This document shows, in pieces, positions 16,189 to 23,994 of a stretch of 34,862 nt of DNA. The DNA is taken from assembly GCA_029558675.1 (NCBI GenBank), contig JAKQEF010000101.1, forward strand, positions 1 to 34,862, given 5' to 3'. Made by a program: the position numbers and the translations under genes. The notes under the pieces were generated by a model. The model was not told where the DNA came from. It did no database searches and saw only the letters and a list, made by a program, of their open reading frames with translations. The stretch is from Bacteroidota bacterium (lineage in GTDB: Bacteria; Bacteroidota; Bacteroidia; Bacteroidales; Tenuifilaceae). Position 1 is the first letter of the stretch; each line of letters opens with the position of its first letter.

Positions 16189-17502
16189 GTGCAAAAGGTA
16201 CTGATTGTTACATATTACTGGCCACCATCCGGTGGAAGTGGGGTACAGCGTTGGCTGAAATTTATCAAATACCTAAGAAAATTTGACATAGAGCCGGTAG
16301 TTTATACGCCAAAAAACCCTGATATATCCCTTTTCGATACTTCGCTCCAAAAAGATATCCCAAATAATTTAACGGTATTACAACGGCGGATATTCGAGCC
16401 GTATGCCCTATTTAGACTTTTCGCAAGGCGGAAAACCAACTTCGGCGTTGGTTTTACCTCCTTCGAGGGCCATCCTCCCAACCGATTTACAAGGCTGTCC
16501 ATTTGGATAAGAGGAAATTGCTTTATTCCCGATCCCAGAGTCCTTTGGGTAAAGCCCTCCATTCGATTTCTGAAAGAGTATATCTGCAAAAATGGTATCG
16601 TAGCCATTGTGACTACAGGCCCCCCACATAGCATGCACCTCATTGGCATGGCATTGAAGAAAAAACTAAACATTGCATGGGTGGCTGATTTTAGAGATCC
16701 GTGGACAAATATTGATTTCATAGACAATCTTAAACTGAACAGTCGCTCCCTGGCCAAACATCTGCATTTAGAAAAACAGGTGGTAGAATCTGCTGATTGC
16801 GTGGTGGTAGTGTCGCCTCAAATGAAAAAAGACTTTGAGGGTTATAAGCCTAAACAAGTTGAGGTGATTACCAACGGATTTGATGCAGACGACTTCCCCA
16901 AGAACGTTCAGAAGCTCGATGAGCAATTTACCATAACGCATGTAGGTACCATACCCCCTAATAGGAATTGCCCTGTCCTTTGGAATGTTTTAAGCGAAAT
17001 GGCTAAAGCCGATGAAGAATTCTCTGCAAAACTATCAATTCAACTGGTGGGCAATGTCGATTCCTCAGTTATTAATAGCATTAAGTCCGAAGGGCTCATA
17101 AACCATTGTAAGTTTCTGGGTTACGTTACCCACGAAGAGGGGATAAGATTAATGCAACGCTCGCAAGTCCTTTTGCTTTTAGTAAACAACAGCCCCAATG
17201 CTTCGGGCATACTAACCGGCAAAGTATTTGAATATCTGGCCGCCAAACGGCCAATACTGGCCATTGCTCCGTCCGGCGGCGATTTGGACAATTTGTTAAC
17301 TGCCACAGGCTCGGGAATGGTGGCATCGTTTGCAAACAGTCAAGCCATTAAAGACAGCGTTCAATTGCTGTGGTATCAGTACAAACTGTCGCTTACCGAT
17401 CAAACAACAGGCAATATTGATGAATACTCCAGAGAGCATTTAACTAAACGATTGGCACAACTCATATCCAACCTTACCAAACACTCCGAAGGGCAAGGCT
17501 AA
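16189..17502 (+). CDS. Family 4 glycosyltransferase
   Basis: This 437-residue GT-B fold enzyme probably transfers a sugar from a nucleotide donor to a glycan or lipid-linked acceptor at the inner face of the membrane. The N-terminal domain starts VLIVTYYWPPSGGSGVQRWLKF, typical of this Bacteroidota group. The C-terminal donor-binding domain contains ITHVGTIPPNRNC, LVGNVDSSV and the E-rich KVFEYLAAKRPILAIAPSGG motif of GT4 enzymes. It has no membrane segment. The start is GTG at 16189, since no better start precedes VLIVTYYW. A UDP-GlcNAc 2-epimerase gene follows 55 bases later, which points to surface polysaccharide synthesis. Donor and acceptor cannot be told from sequence. Confidence 0.88.
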   Translation: MQKVLIVTYYWPPSGGSGVQRWLKFIKYLRKFDIEPVVYTPKNPDISLFDTSLQKDIPNNLTVLQRRIFEPYALFRLFARRKTNFGVGFTSFEGHPPNRFTRLSIWIRGNCFIPDPRVLWVKPSIRFLKEYICKNGIVAIVTTGPPHSMHLIGMALKKKLNIAWVADFRDPWTNIDFIDNLKLNSRSLAKHLHLEKQVVESADCVVVVSPQMKKDFEGYKPKQVEVITNGFDADDFPKNVQKLDEQFTITHVGTIPPNRNCPVLWNVLSEMAKADEEFSAKLSIQLVGNVDSSVINSIKSEGLINHCKFLGYVTHEEGIRLMQRSQVLLLLVNNSPNASGILTGKVFEYLAAKRPILAIAPSGGDLDNLLTATGSGMVASFANSQAIKDSVQLLWYQYKLSLTDQTTGNIDEYSREHLTKRLAQLISNLTKHSEGQG

Positions 17503-17527
17503 GCCTTTCAAGTATCAGTATTATCAT

Positions 17528-17535
17528 TACTTTTG
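17528..17535 (+). promoter_or_regulatory. -7-like element upstream of the UDP-GlcNAc 2-epimerase gene
   Basis: TACTTTTG matches TAnnTTTG fully, 22 bases before the ATG at 17558. No TTG lies at the proper distance upstream, so read-through from the glycosyltransferase gene may matter more. Confidence 0.35.
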
Positions 17536-17557
17536 TGGTTAATAATATGTGTTTTCA

Positions 17558-18628
17558 ATGAAAATTTTAACCATCATTGGCGCCCGACCCCAGTTTATCA
17601 AAGCTGCCGCTGTTAGCAGGCAACTTAAAACAAACAATATCCCGGAGATCATTGTGCATACAGGTCAACACTTCGACGATAACATGTCAAAAGTATTCTT
17701 CGATGAGATGGATATACCCCTGCCCAATTATAATCTTAACGTACATAGTTTAAGTCATGGCGCGATGACCGGACGAATGCTGGAGGGTATTGAACAAATT
17801 ATCATCTCAGAAAAACCAACCCTTGTCATGGTATATGGAGATACTAACTCTACACTGGCAGGGGCTTTGGCAGCAGTTAAAATGCACGTACCCGTGGCGC
17901 ACGTCGAAGCAGGACTGCGTTCATTCAATCTGGAAATGCCCGAAGAGGTGAACCGTATCCTTACCGACAGGGTATCTTCACATCTTTTTTGCCCTACGCA
18001 AGCTTCCGTGCAAAATCTTTTGGCCGAAGGGTTCGGCAATTTCAACTGCCGTATCGAAATTACCGGCGATGTTATGCAGGATGTAGCCCTTTACTACGGA
18101 GCAAAATCGGCTGAACGTTCTAAAATCTTGTCGGATCTGAAAATAAATTCTCCCTTTGCGTTAACCACATTCCATCGACAAGAAAATACCGACGACCCCG
18201 CAAAGTTGAAAGGAATAGTGGAAGCCCTCAACGAAATTCATCGCAAAATGGAGGTTGTTGTTCCCATTCACCCCAGAACAGAGGGGCTGATTAAGTCGAT
18301 GGGAATAATTACCGATTTTCGGAAAATACCCCCTGTAGGCTACTTCGATATGATGGAATTGTTGAAAGGCTGCTCGTTAGTGCTCACCGATAGCGGAGGA
18401 TTACAGAAGGAGGCCTTTTTCTTCGGCAAATGCTGTGTAACCATGCGTCAAGAGACCGAATGGGTTGAACTGGTTGAACATGGATTTAACCTACTTGCCT
18501 ATCCCGAGAAAGAAACTATTCTTAAAGCATGGGAGCAAATGATCAATCTAAAACCTAACTTCAACATCGACCTTTATGGAAACGGCAAGGCATCGGAGAG
18601 AATAGCAAAATACATAAAATCGCTGTAA
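17558..18628 (+). CDS. wecB: UDP-N-acetylglucosamine 2-epimerase (non-hydrolysing)
   Basis: This 356-residue cytosolic enzyme interconverts UDP-GlcNAc and UDP-ManNAc for surface glycans. Motifs: MKILTIIGARPQFIKAA at the N-terminus, HTGQHFDDNMSKVFFDEM, YGDTNSTLAGALAA, HVEAGLRSFNLEMPEEVNR, TFHRQENTDD, and the UDP-binding end LTDSGGLQKEAFFFGKCCVTMRQETEW. The frame extends to a GTG at 17549, but the ATG at 17558 gives the canonical N-terminus. It pairs with the glycosyltransferase upstream. The catalytic residues expected of the non-hydrolysing family (Asp, Glu, His in the motifs above) are all present. Confidence 0.94.
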   Translation: MKILTIIGARPQFIKAAAVSRQLKTNNIPEIIVHTGQHFDDNMSKVFFDEMDIPLPNYNLNVHSLSHGAMTGRMLEGIEQIIISEKPTLVMVYGDTNSTLAGALAAVKMHVPVAHVEAGLRSFNLEMPEEVNRILTDRVSSHLFCPTQASVQNLLAEGFGNFNCRIEITGDVMQDVALYYGAKSAERSKILSDLKINSPFALTTFHRQENTDDPAKLKGIVEALNEIHRKMEVVVPIHPRTEGLIKSMGIITDFRKIPPVGYFDMMELLKGCSLVLTDSGGLQKEAFFFGKCCVTMRQETEWVELVEHGFNLLAYPEKETILKAWEQMINLKPNFNIDLYGNGKASERIAKYIKSL

Positions 18629-19079
18629 CCATTATTTAAGCAAAAAAAAACGGGATTCGATTATTTTATTGTACCGTAACCAGCCATTCAATTGAACTTA
18701 TCCATTGGTTTTTAAAGTATTATTTTATTGATTATTTTTGGGTTTATGCCAATCCTCTAAATCATTTCGTAAGCATTTTCAATGGCACGAATGGATGGAA
18801 CAATCTCAAAATATTTACAAACTCATCTGAAAAGAGGCCATAACTTCCATCTTGAAACTTTTAGAACAGGCATCCCAAAGCATAAACAAATAACTGTTAC
18901 ACAGCAAACTAAATACGAATCATTTGGGCAGGATTAAGTGAAATCCTGATGTACATCGGCCTGAAAACAGGATGCGAAATAATTTTTATTACCCAATAAA
19001 AAAATTGCGAATGGCTTGCTTTTTTATATTCCGATTACTATATTCGCACATTGTTAACACATAATTAACCACCGCAATT
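18629..19079. other. Non-coding stretch of 451 bases after wecB
   Basis: AT-rich, with no convincing gene. It holds a 51-codon open frame (18782-18937, ATG to TAA) without a good ribosome site or recognisable product. It also holds a nested inverted repeat at 18943-18973: ATCCTG and CAGGAT flank a region that begins with the palindrome GATGTACATC (18948-18957). A promoter for the next gene lies at 19016-19046. I see no tRNA, rRNA or transposase remnant. Confidence 0.6.
19016..19046 (+). promoter_or_regulatory. Candidate promoter of the unrecognised 245-residue protein gene
   Basis: TTG at 19016-19018, a 20-base spacer, then TATATTCG at 19039-19046, which fits TAnnTTTG except for one base. 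The same TATATTCG octamer occurs at 22753-22760, upstream of the fucose isomerase-like gene. The predicted leader before the ATG at 19080 is about 27 bases. Confidence 0.5.
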
Positions 19080-19817
19080 ATGCCTTACCGTCGTCTTCCA
19101 AATACCGATAACGCCCGCCTTAGGGCACTTAAGGTTGCAGCAAAAAAAGGGAAGGAACTCCCTCCCTTTAAGCTGGCCTTTTCGCAGAGCACCTACGCCA
19201 GGATTGGCCTTTTTATCAACAATTTTGAAAAGGCTATGGCCCACTACAAAGCGGCCTACAACAACCAGGTGGAAAGGAACAAGGAATACCAAGCTGTTTA
19301 TAAAAAAGCCAGATTGTACCTCTCGCATTTCATACAGGTTCTTAACATGGCCATAATCCGGGGAGAACTCCCCGACAAGGTGAGAGAAACCTATGGCATG
19401 GATATCGACGAACGGAAATTACCCGACATAACCCTCGATAAGGATTTGATGGAGTGGGGTAAAAAAATCATTGCCGGCGAAACCGAGCGTATTAGCAAAG
19501 GACATCCGCCAATAACCAATCCTACCATTGCCGTTGTTAAGGTGAGGTTCGAAAACTTTGTTGATATGTACAACCGCCAAAGGATACTTCGACAGAATAC
19601 GTTAAGGGCGCAAGGCGAGTTGGAAAATCTGCGCAAAACAGCCGATGACATAATACTGAATACATGGAACGAGGTGGAAGAGACCTTTAAAGACCTACCC
19701 GACGACGAACGCCGCGAACGCGCTAAAGAATACGGGCTTGTATATATATACCGAAAAAACGAAATTAAAGGGCTTCAACTGCTGGAAAGAGAATTGGCCG
19801 AATTTATACCTAAGTAA
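19080..19817 (+). CDS. Uncharacterised cytosolic helical protein
   Basis: This 245-residue, strongly basic and helix-rich protein has no signal peptide or membrane segment. The N-terminus MPYRRLPNTDNARLRALK is followed by long amphipathic helices, for example a segment around residues 65-115 and QGELENLRKTADDIILNTWNEVEETF near 180-205. The C-terminal region ends in ERELAEFIPK. I do not recognise a named domain, though similar hypothetical proteins seem familiar from Bacteroidota. It has its own promoter-like element and overlaps the end of the convergent membrane protease gene by 8 bases. A nucleic-acid or scaffold role would fit the charge, but that is a guess. Confidence 0.75.
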   Translation: MPYRRLPNTDNARLRALKVAAKKGKELPPFKLAFSQSTYARIGLFINNFEKAMAHYKAAYNNQVERNKEYQAVYKKARLYLSHFIQVLNMAIIRGELPDKVRETYGMDIDERKLPDITLDKDLMEWGKKIIAGETERISKGHPPITNPTIAVVKVRFENFVDMYNRQRILRQNTLRAQGELENLRKTADDIILNTWNEVEETFKDLPDDERRERAKEYGLVYIYRKNEIKGLQLLERELAEFIPK

Positions 19818-20697
19818 CTGCCTTCTTCCTGATCACCCAAAGTAATACCGCCGATATCACCAGGCTGATAACTCCCATTTGCCATAGTTCAGCCAACCCT
19901 CCTATGGTCTCTGTTTCGGCCGGAATTAAACCTCTGCCAATCATAAAATAGACCGCAACAGCAAGGCTGTTGTTTATAAAATGCATAAGAATCGGTATCC
20001 AGATGGAGCCGGTCCAAACGAACAGATAGCCAAATACCATACCTAACAGGAATCTCGGAATAAACCCCTGGAACTGCAAGTGAACGGCACTAAAGATCAG
20101 GGCAGTTAATACTACTCCCCAAAAATTGCTTCCAAACTGTTTGCAAAAGAATTTTTGAAGCACTCCTCTGAAAAAAAGCTCCTCTCCTAATGCCGGTAAA
20201 ACTCCAACCATAAGCAGGTTAAGTGCAAAAATTCCGTAGTTTTCGGTAATCATGAATGCCTTTGTTAAAGCTTCGGCAGCTTGCTCCATTTCAACCATCC
20301 ATTGCGGCATCGGAATTTCGGCGTTGATGGAAGCAACCAGGTTGATGGCAGGCATAGAGAAAAACATTAGGATAGCCGATAACCAAAAGAATTCTCTGTT
20401 TGCACTTTTGAATCCCAGCATGGCAAAAGGCCTTTTCGATAGTATAATCGCAAATACCAATGCAGGAAAAAGAAAAACGCCAATCGTTTGGAATATCTGT
20501 ATTATCCTAAGCACCATCAACCCCTGAAAGGAAGACGAGTCGCCACTAATCAGCGAAGTAAACTCCCAGTTACCGGTAATCAGAGCTGCAACCAGAACGC
20601 CTACAGCAAGGAACAGAACAAACCCAATGGCAACCAAAAAAAGTAGAAGTAAAATGGATGCGAAGGGGGATAATTTATATCTCGAAGAGTCAACCAT
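19810..20697 (-). CDS. CPBP-family intramembrane metalloprotease
   Basis: This 295-residue multi-pass membrane protein carries the CPBP (Abi/Rce1-like) motifs: EELFFRG with the Glu-Glu pair at 172-173 and Arg177, a His at 206 in SAVHLQFQG, and HFINNS with His239. These residues bind metal and form the active site in this family, whose members cleave prenylated proteins or peptides or serve in immunity and transport. The frame extends upstream to 20829, but the ATG at 20695-20697 gives a natural start (MVDSSRYKLS) before the first membrane segment and avoids overlap with dusB. A -7 element lies upstream. The substrate is unknown. Confidence 0.85.
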   Translation of the reverse strand: MVDSSRYKLSPFASILLLLFLVAIGFVLFLAVGVLVAALITGNWEFTSLISGDSSSFQGLMVLRIIQIFQTIGVFLFPALVFAIILSKRPFAMLGFKSANREFFWLSAILMFFSMPAINLVASINAEIPMPQWMVEMEQAAEALTKAFMITENYGIFALNLLMVGVLPALGEELFFRGVLQKFFCKQFGSNFWGVVLTALIFSAVHLQFQGFIPRFLLGMVFGYLFVWTGSIWIPILMHFINNSLAVAVYFMIGRGLIPAETETIGGLAELWQMGVISLVISAVLLWVIRKKAVT

Positions 20698-20714
20698 GTT
20701 AACATGTTTGATGG

Positions 20715-20722
20715 CAAAGATA
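20715..20722 (-). promoter_or_regulatory. -7 element upstream of the CPBP protease gene
   Basis: On the minus strand TATCTTTG matches TAnnTTTG fully, about 17 bases before the start codon. No clear TTG sits at the usual -33 distance. Confidence 0.4.
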
Positions 20723-20754
20723 GGTAAGGATATTTTTATTTGCACATTACTGCC

Positions 20755-20762
20755 TATTTTTG
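20755..20762 (+). promoter_or_regulatory. -7 element of dusB
   Basis: TATTTTTG is a full match to the -7 consensus, 18 bases before the GTG start at 20781. It overlaps the TTG at 20760 that would otherwise serve as an earlier dusB start, which argues against that start. Confidence 0.45.
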
Positions 20763-20780
20763 CCAAAATTTTGGACTTCG

Positions 20781-21797
20781 GTGAAAATTGGAGACATAGA
20801 CTTAGGGAACAAACCCCTGCTGCTTGCACCCATGGAGGATGTAACCGACCCCTCGTTTCGATATATGTGCAAACAGTTTGGGTCGGACATGATGTACACC
20901 GAATTCGTCAACTCCGACGGGCTCATACGCAATGCTTCGAGCTGCCAGTTGAAACTCAACATTGCCGAACATGAAAGGCCCATGGGAATCCAGCTATACG
21001 GCCATGTGATAGAAAGCATGGTGGAGGCATGCAGGATGGTTACCGAAGCCCGTCCCGATGTTATAGACATCAACTTTGGATGCCCCGTGAAAAAGATTGC
21101 CAACCGCGGAGCGGGTTCGGGAATGATGAAGGATGTCCCCAAAATGGTGGAGATGACCCGTCGTATAGTGGATGCAACGCATATTCCCGTCACCGTAAAA
21201 ACACGGCTGGGGTGGGACGAAAACACGAAGAATATCGTGTCCGTTGCCGAACAACTGCAGGATGTAGGTATTAAAGCGTTGACCATACATGGCAGGACAA
21301 GGGCTCAGCTATACAAAGGAGAGGCCGACTGGACTCTGATTGGTGAGGTGAAAGCCAACCCGCGCATGCACATCCCCATCATTGGCAACGGGGATGTAAA
21401 CAGCCCCGAAAGGGCTGTAGAGATGTTTAACCGTTATGGTGTTGATGGCATAATGATAGGGCGCGCAACCTATGGAAGACCTTGGATTTTTAGGGAAATA
21501 AAGCACTTCATGCAAACCGGCGAGAGAATGAACCCCCTGACAGTAGAGGAAAAGTTAGAAATTGCCAAGGAGCACTTTGCAAAATCGCTGGAGGTTAAAC
21601 CGGACAAAAGGGGTATTCTGGAAATGCGAAGGCATTTCAGCTGCTATTTCAAGGGTTTGCCCAATTTCAAGGAGCTAAGGCTGCAGCTGGTAACCAGCAA
21701 TGAACCCGAGGAGATAATCCAATTGTTGGATTTAATCGCCCAACGGTATGCCGGTTTTGTGCAGGATGAAAGCCAAAGCAGTTCGCCTTGGGGTTAA
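20781..21797 (+). CDS. dusB: tRNA-dihydrouridine synthase, DusB type
   Basis: This 338-residue FMN enzyme reduces uridines in tRNA D-loops. Motifs: PLLLAPMEDVTDPSFR (FMN and substrate side), YTEFVNSDGL, DINFGCPVKKIANRGAGSGMM with the catalytic Cys at 101, TVKTRLGW, LTIHGRTRAQLYKGEADW, PIIGNGDV and DGIMIGRATYGRPWIF. I choose the GTG at 20781, giving VKIGDIDLG like other Bacteroidota DusB proteins. A TTG at 20760 would add seven residues but lies inside a perfect -7 promoter element. It shares a short divergent promoter region with the CPBP protease gene. The EamA gene follows after 22 bases. Confidence 0.93.
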   Translation: MKIGDIDLGNKPLLLAPMEDVTDPSFRYMCKQFGSDMMYTEFVNSDGLIRNASSCQLKLNIAEHERPMGIQLYGHVIESMVEACRMVTEARPDVIDINFGCPVKKIANRGAGSGMMKDVPKMVEMTRRIVDATHIPVTVKTRLGWDENTKNIVSVAEQLQDVGIKALTIHGRTRAQLYKGEADWTLIGEVKANPRMHIPIIGNGDVNSPERAVEMFNRYGVDGIMIGRATYGRPWIFREIKHFMQTGERMNPLTVEEKLEIAKEHFAKSLEVKPDKRGILEMRRHFSCYFKGLPNFKELRLQLVTSNEPEEIIQLLDLIAQRYAGFVQDESQSSSPWG

Positions 21798-21819
21798 TCT
21801 TAAAACTATTTAAAGAAAA

Positions 21820-22737
21820 TTGAACTCACACCCGGTATATAAATCCACCCATTTTTTGGCCATCATAGCATGCGTGCTGTGGGCTACTGCCTTTGTGGGG
21901 ATTAAGATTGGCCTAAAATACAACGCCCCATTCCAGTTTGCCGGCATCCGCTTCTTCATATCCGGTCTTATGATTTTACCATTCATCCCCGGTTTCAAAC
22001 CCACTATGAAAGTGGTTGGGAAAAACATTGGCAAACTAATCCTTTTGGGATTCGTTCAAACCTTTCTGCAATACGCACTTTTTTACAAAGGCTTGAGTTT
22101 TGTCCCCGGTGCGCTCGGTGCCATGGTGGTAGGTTCGGGGCCGCTTTTCATTGCCATTGTTGCCCATTTCCTTATGCCCGGCGATACCATCACCGGGAAG
22201 AAATTGCTTAGCATCACAGTGGGTCTAGTGGGTATTGCCATTATCAGCATTGGCAGAAAGGGGTTTGGCAGTGCGGCTGAAACGGCAGGCATCGGAATTG
22301 GAATTATCATTCTGATTGCCAACAATATCATGTCAGGATTTGGCAACATACTGGTGGCAGCCGACAAAAGACGAATACCTCCGCTGATACTCAGCTCATT
22401 CTCCATGATATTGGGCGGAGCCATGCTATTTGTTCTTGGGCTCATTACTGAGGGTTACCGCTCCGGTCCCTTTCCTTTGGAATACTACGCATCATTGGGA
22501 TGGCTCAGCTTCCTGTCGGCCGCAGCCATATCCATCTGGTACACGCTACTCAAACGCCCCGGCGTCAAAGTGTCGGAGCTGAATTTTTGGAAATTTATCA
22601 TTCCGGTGCTGGGTGCTATCCTTAGCTGGCTGATTCTTCCCAACGAGAGACCAACCCTGATTGCCATTGTGGGAATGGTTTTTGTGGCCATTGCCCTCGT
22701 CATGCTGAATAGAATTGGCAAGAGCAGGGGTATTTAG
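21820..22737 (+). CDS. EamA/DMT-family transporter
   Basis: This 305-residue inner-membrane protein has ten hydrophobic segments arranged as two EamA repeats (about 10-140 and 155-295). The first repeat starts HFLAIIACVLWATAFVGIKIGLKY, typical of drug/metabolite transporters. The second ends in PNERPTLIAIVGMVFVAIALVMLNRIG. These carriers export or import small metabolites such as amino acids, and the substrate is unknown. The start is TTG at 21820 after TAAAGAAAA; the first in-frame ATG would remove the first membrane segment, so the TTG is well supported. It lies 22 bases after dusB and is probably co-transcribed. Confidence 0.88.
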   Translation: MNSHPVYKSTHFLAIIACVLWATAFVGIKIGLKYNAPFQFAGIRFFISGLMILPFIPGFKPTMKVVGKNIGKLILLGFVQTFLQYALFYKGLSFVPGALGAMVVGSGPLFIAIVAHFLMPGDTITGKKLLSITVGLVGIAIISIGRKGFGSAAETAGIGIGIIILIANNIMSGFGNILVAADKRRIPPLILSSFSMILGGAMLFVLGLITEGYRSGPFPLEYYASLGWLSFLSAAAISIWYTLLKRPGVKVSELNFWKFIIPVLGAILSWLILPNERPTLIAIVGMVFVAIALVMLNRIGKSRGI

Positions 22738-22805
22738 ATTTTCCAAAATTTGTATATTCGCAACCTGCATCCGCTCTTGTTTAACCAATAAAAAAGGAAA
22801 GCATC

Positions 22806-23972
22806 ATGGAAAAGCTTAGAGCAAAGCTTGTGGCATACTCTTCAACCGATATGCAACTTTTCTCCAAGGCAAAGCAAAAGCTTACCAAGTTGCTCCACAA
22901 GGACAAAGTTGAATTTGTGGATAAGGACCCCGATATCCTCGTTTTTCTTACGGGTGGTTCGGAGGCTATTGCATTGCAATCGGTGAGGGAGTATGGATTT
23001 TACCTCCTCATCGCTTCGGCTGATGACAACTCATGGGCAGCAGCTACCGAAGTGAAAGCATGGATGAACCAGAACAACATCTCAAGCATTCTGCTTGATA
23101 AGGATAATCCCAAGTCGGCTGAAACGGTTGATGCTTTTCATTTGGCAAAGCACGCCGTGGTGCGTTTACGTGGGCAGAAATTCGGAATGGTGGGAAAGCC
23201 ATCGGAATGGCTGGTGAACTCTACCATTAACCCGTTTATCATTGAGACAAAGTTTGGAGTCGAACAGGTGGATATAGGTTGGGAAAGCATTGACATCAAT
23301 GGAGAAAAGAGTATTGCTCCCGATTTCATTTCAACCTTCAACCACGAAGATACCGCTGCCGTTATCCAATCGGGCAAAGTTTACGAAGCGTTATCCAAAC
23401 TGATAAAGAATTTGGGCCTAAATGCCATTACGGTGGAGTGCTTTTCCATGATTGAGTCGTGCAATGCCACCGCATGCCTTGCCCTGGCCAAGCTCTCGGC
23501 CGATGGAATTCCCGCAGGATGCGAGGGCGATATCACTGCCATAACGGGGATGATGCTATTGAAGGAACTAACGGGCATGGTTCCCTGGATGGCCAACGTT
23601 GCACATGTGAGCCGTGAGAAAGTACTGCTAACCCATTGCACAGTTCCCACAAATCTTTTAAAAGATTTTTCTCTTGACACCCATTTCGAAACGGGTAAGG
23701 GATTGGCCATCGATGGTGAACTTGATGCACAAGAGGTTACTCTTTTTAGGTTCAACAATACCCTCACCAGGGCATTTGTTGGCACAGGGAGGCTGGTTGC
23801 CGAGCCCAAGAGAAAGAGTATGTGCCGTACGCAAGTTGTGCTGGAAATTGGAGAGAAGGTGAGTGATTACTTTCTCAACAACCCCCTTGGGAATCACCAT
23901 TTGGTTATACCGGGAAATCATACCACAGCCCTTAGGATGGCCCTGAATGTTTTAAAAATCAATGTGGTATAA
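22806..23972 (+). CDS. L-fucose/L-arabinose isomerase-like protein
   Basis: This 388-residue protein is related to the C-terminal catalytic part of fucose and arabinose isomerases, which interconvert aldoses and ketoses with Mn2+. The stretch SMIESCNATACLALAKLSADGIPAGCEGDITAITGM has the characteristic CEGD acid pair, and a later PGNHTTALRMALNVLKI contains the conserved His. It is much shorter than FucI (about 590 residues), with a reduced N-terminal part starting MEKLRAKLVAYSSTD. Short isomerase-like proteins of this type are common in Bacteroidota and Thermotogota, and their substrates are mostly unknown. No sugar-use operon surrounds it. It ends 22 bases before the end of convergent glyS. 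Confidence 0.75.
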   Translation: MEKLRAKLVAYSSTDMQLFSKAKQKLTKLLHKDKVEFVDKDPDILVFLTGGSEAIALQSVREYGFYLLIASADDNSWAAATEVKAWMNQNNISSILLDKDNPKSAETVDAFHLAKHAVVRLRGQKFGMVGKPSEWLVNSTINPFIIETKFGVEQVDIGWESIDINGEKSIAPDFISTFNHEDTAAVIQSGKVYEALSKLIKNLGLNAITVECFSMIESCNATACLALAKLSADGIPAGCEGDITAITGMMLLKELTGMVPWMANVAHVSREKVLLTHCTVPTNLLKDFSLDTHFETGKGLAIDGELDAQEVTLFRFNNTLTRAFVGTGRLVAEPKRKSMCRTQVVLEIGEKVSDYFLNNPLGNHHLVIPGNHTTALRMALNVLKINVV

Positions 23973-23994
23973 ATAATTTTGCAGTTCTGCCAAT

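Noticed and set aside
18782-18937. 51-codon frame as a definite gene
   Set aside because: No ribosome site, no recognisable product and no promoter directly upstream. It is noted only as an observation.
20698-20829. N-terminal extension of the CPBP protease frame
   Set aside because: It overlaps dusB and its promoter. The downstream ATG gives a normal start for the family.
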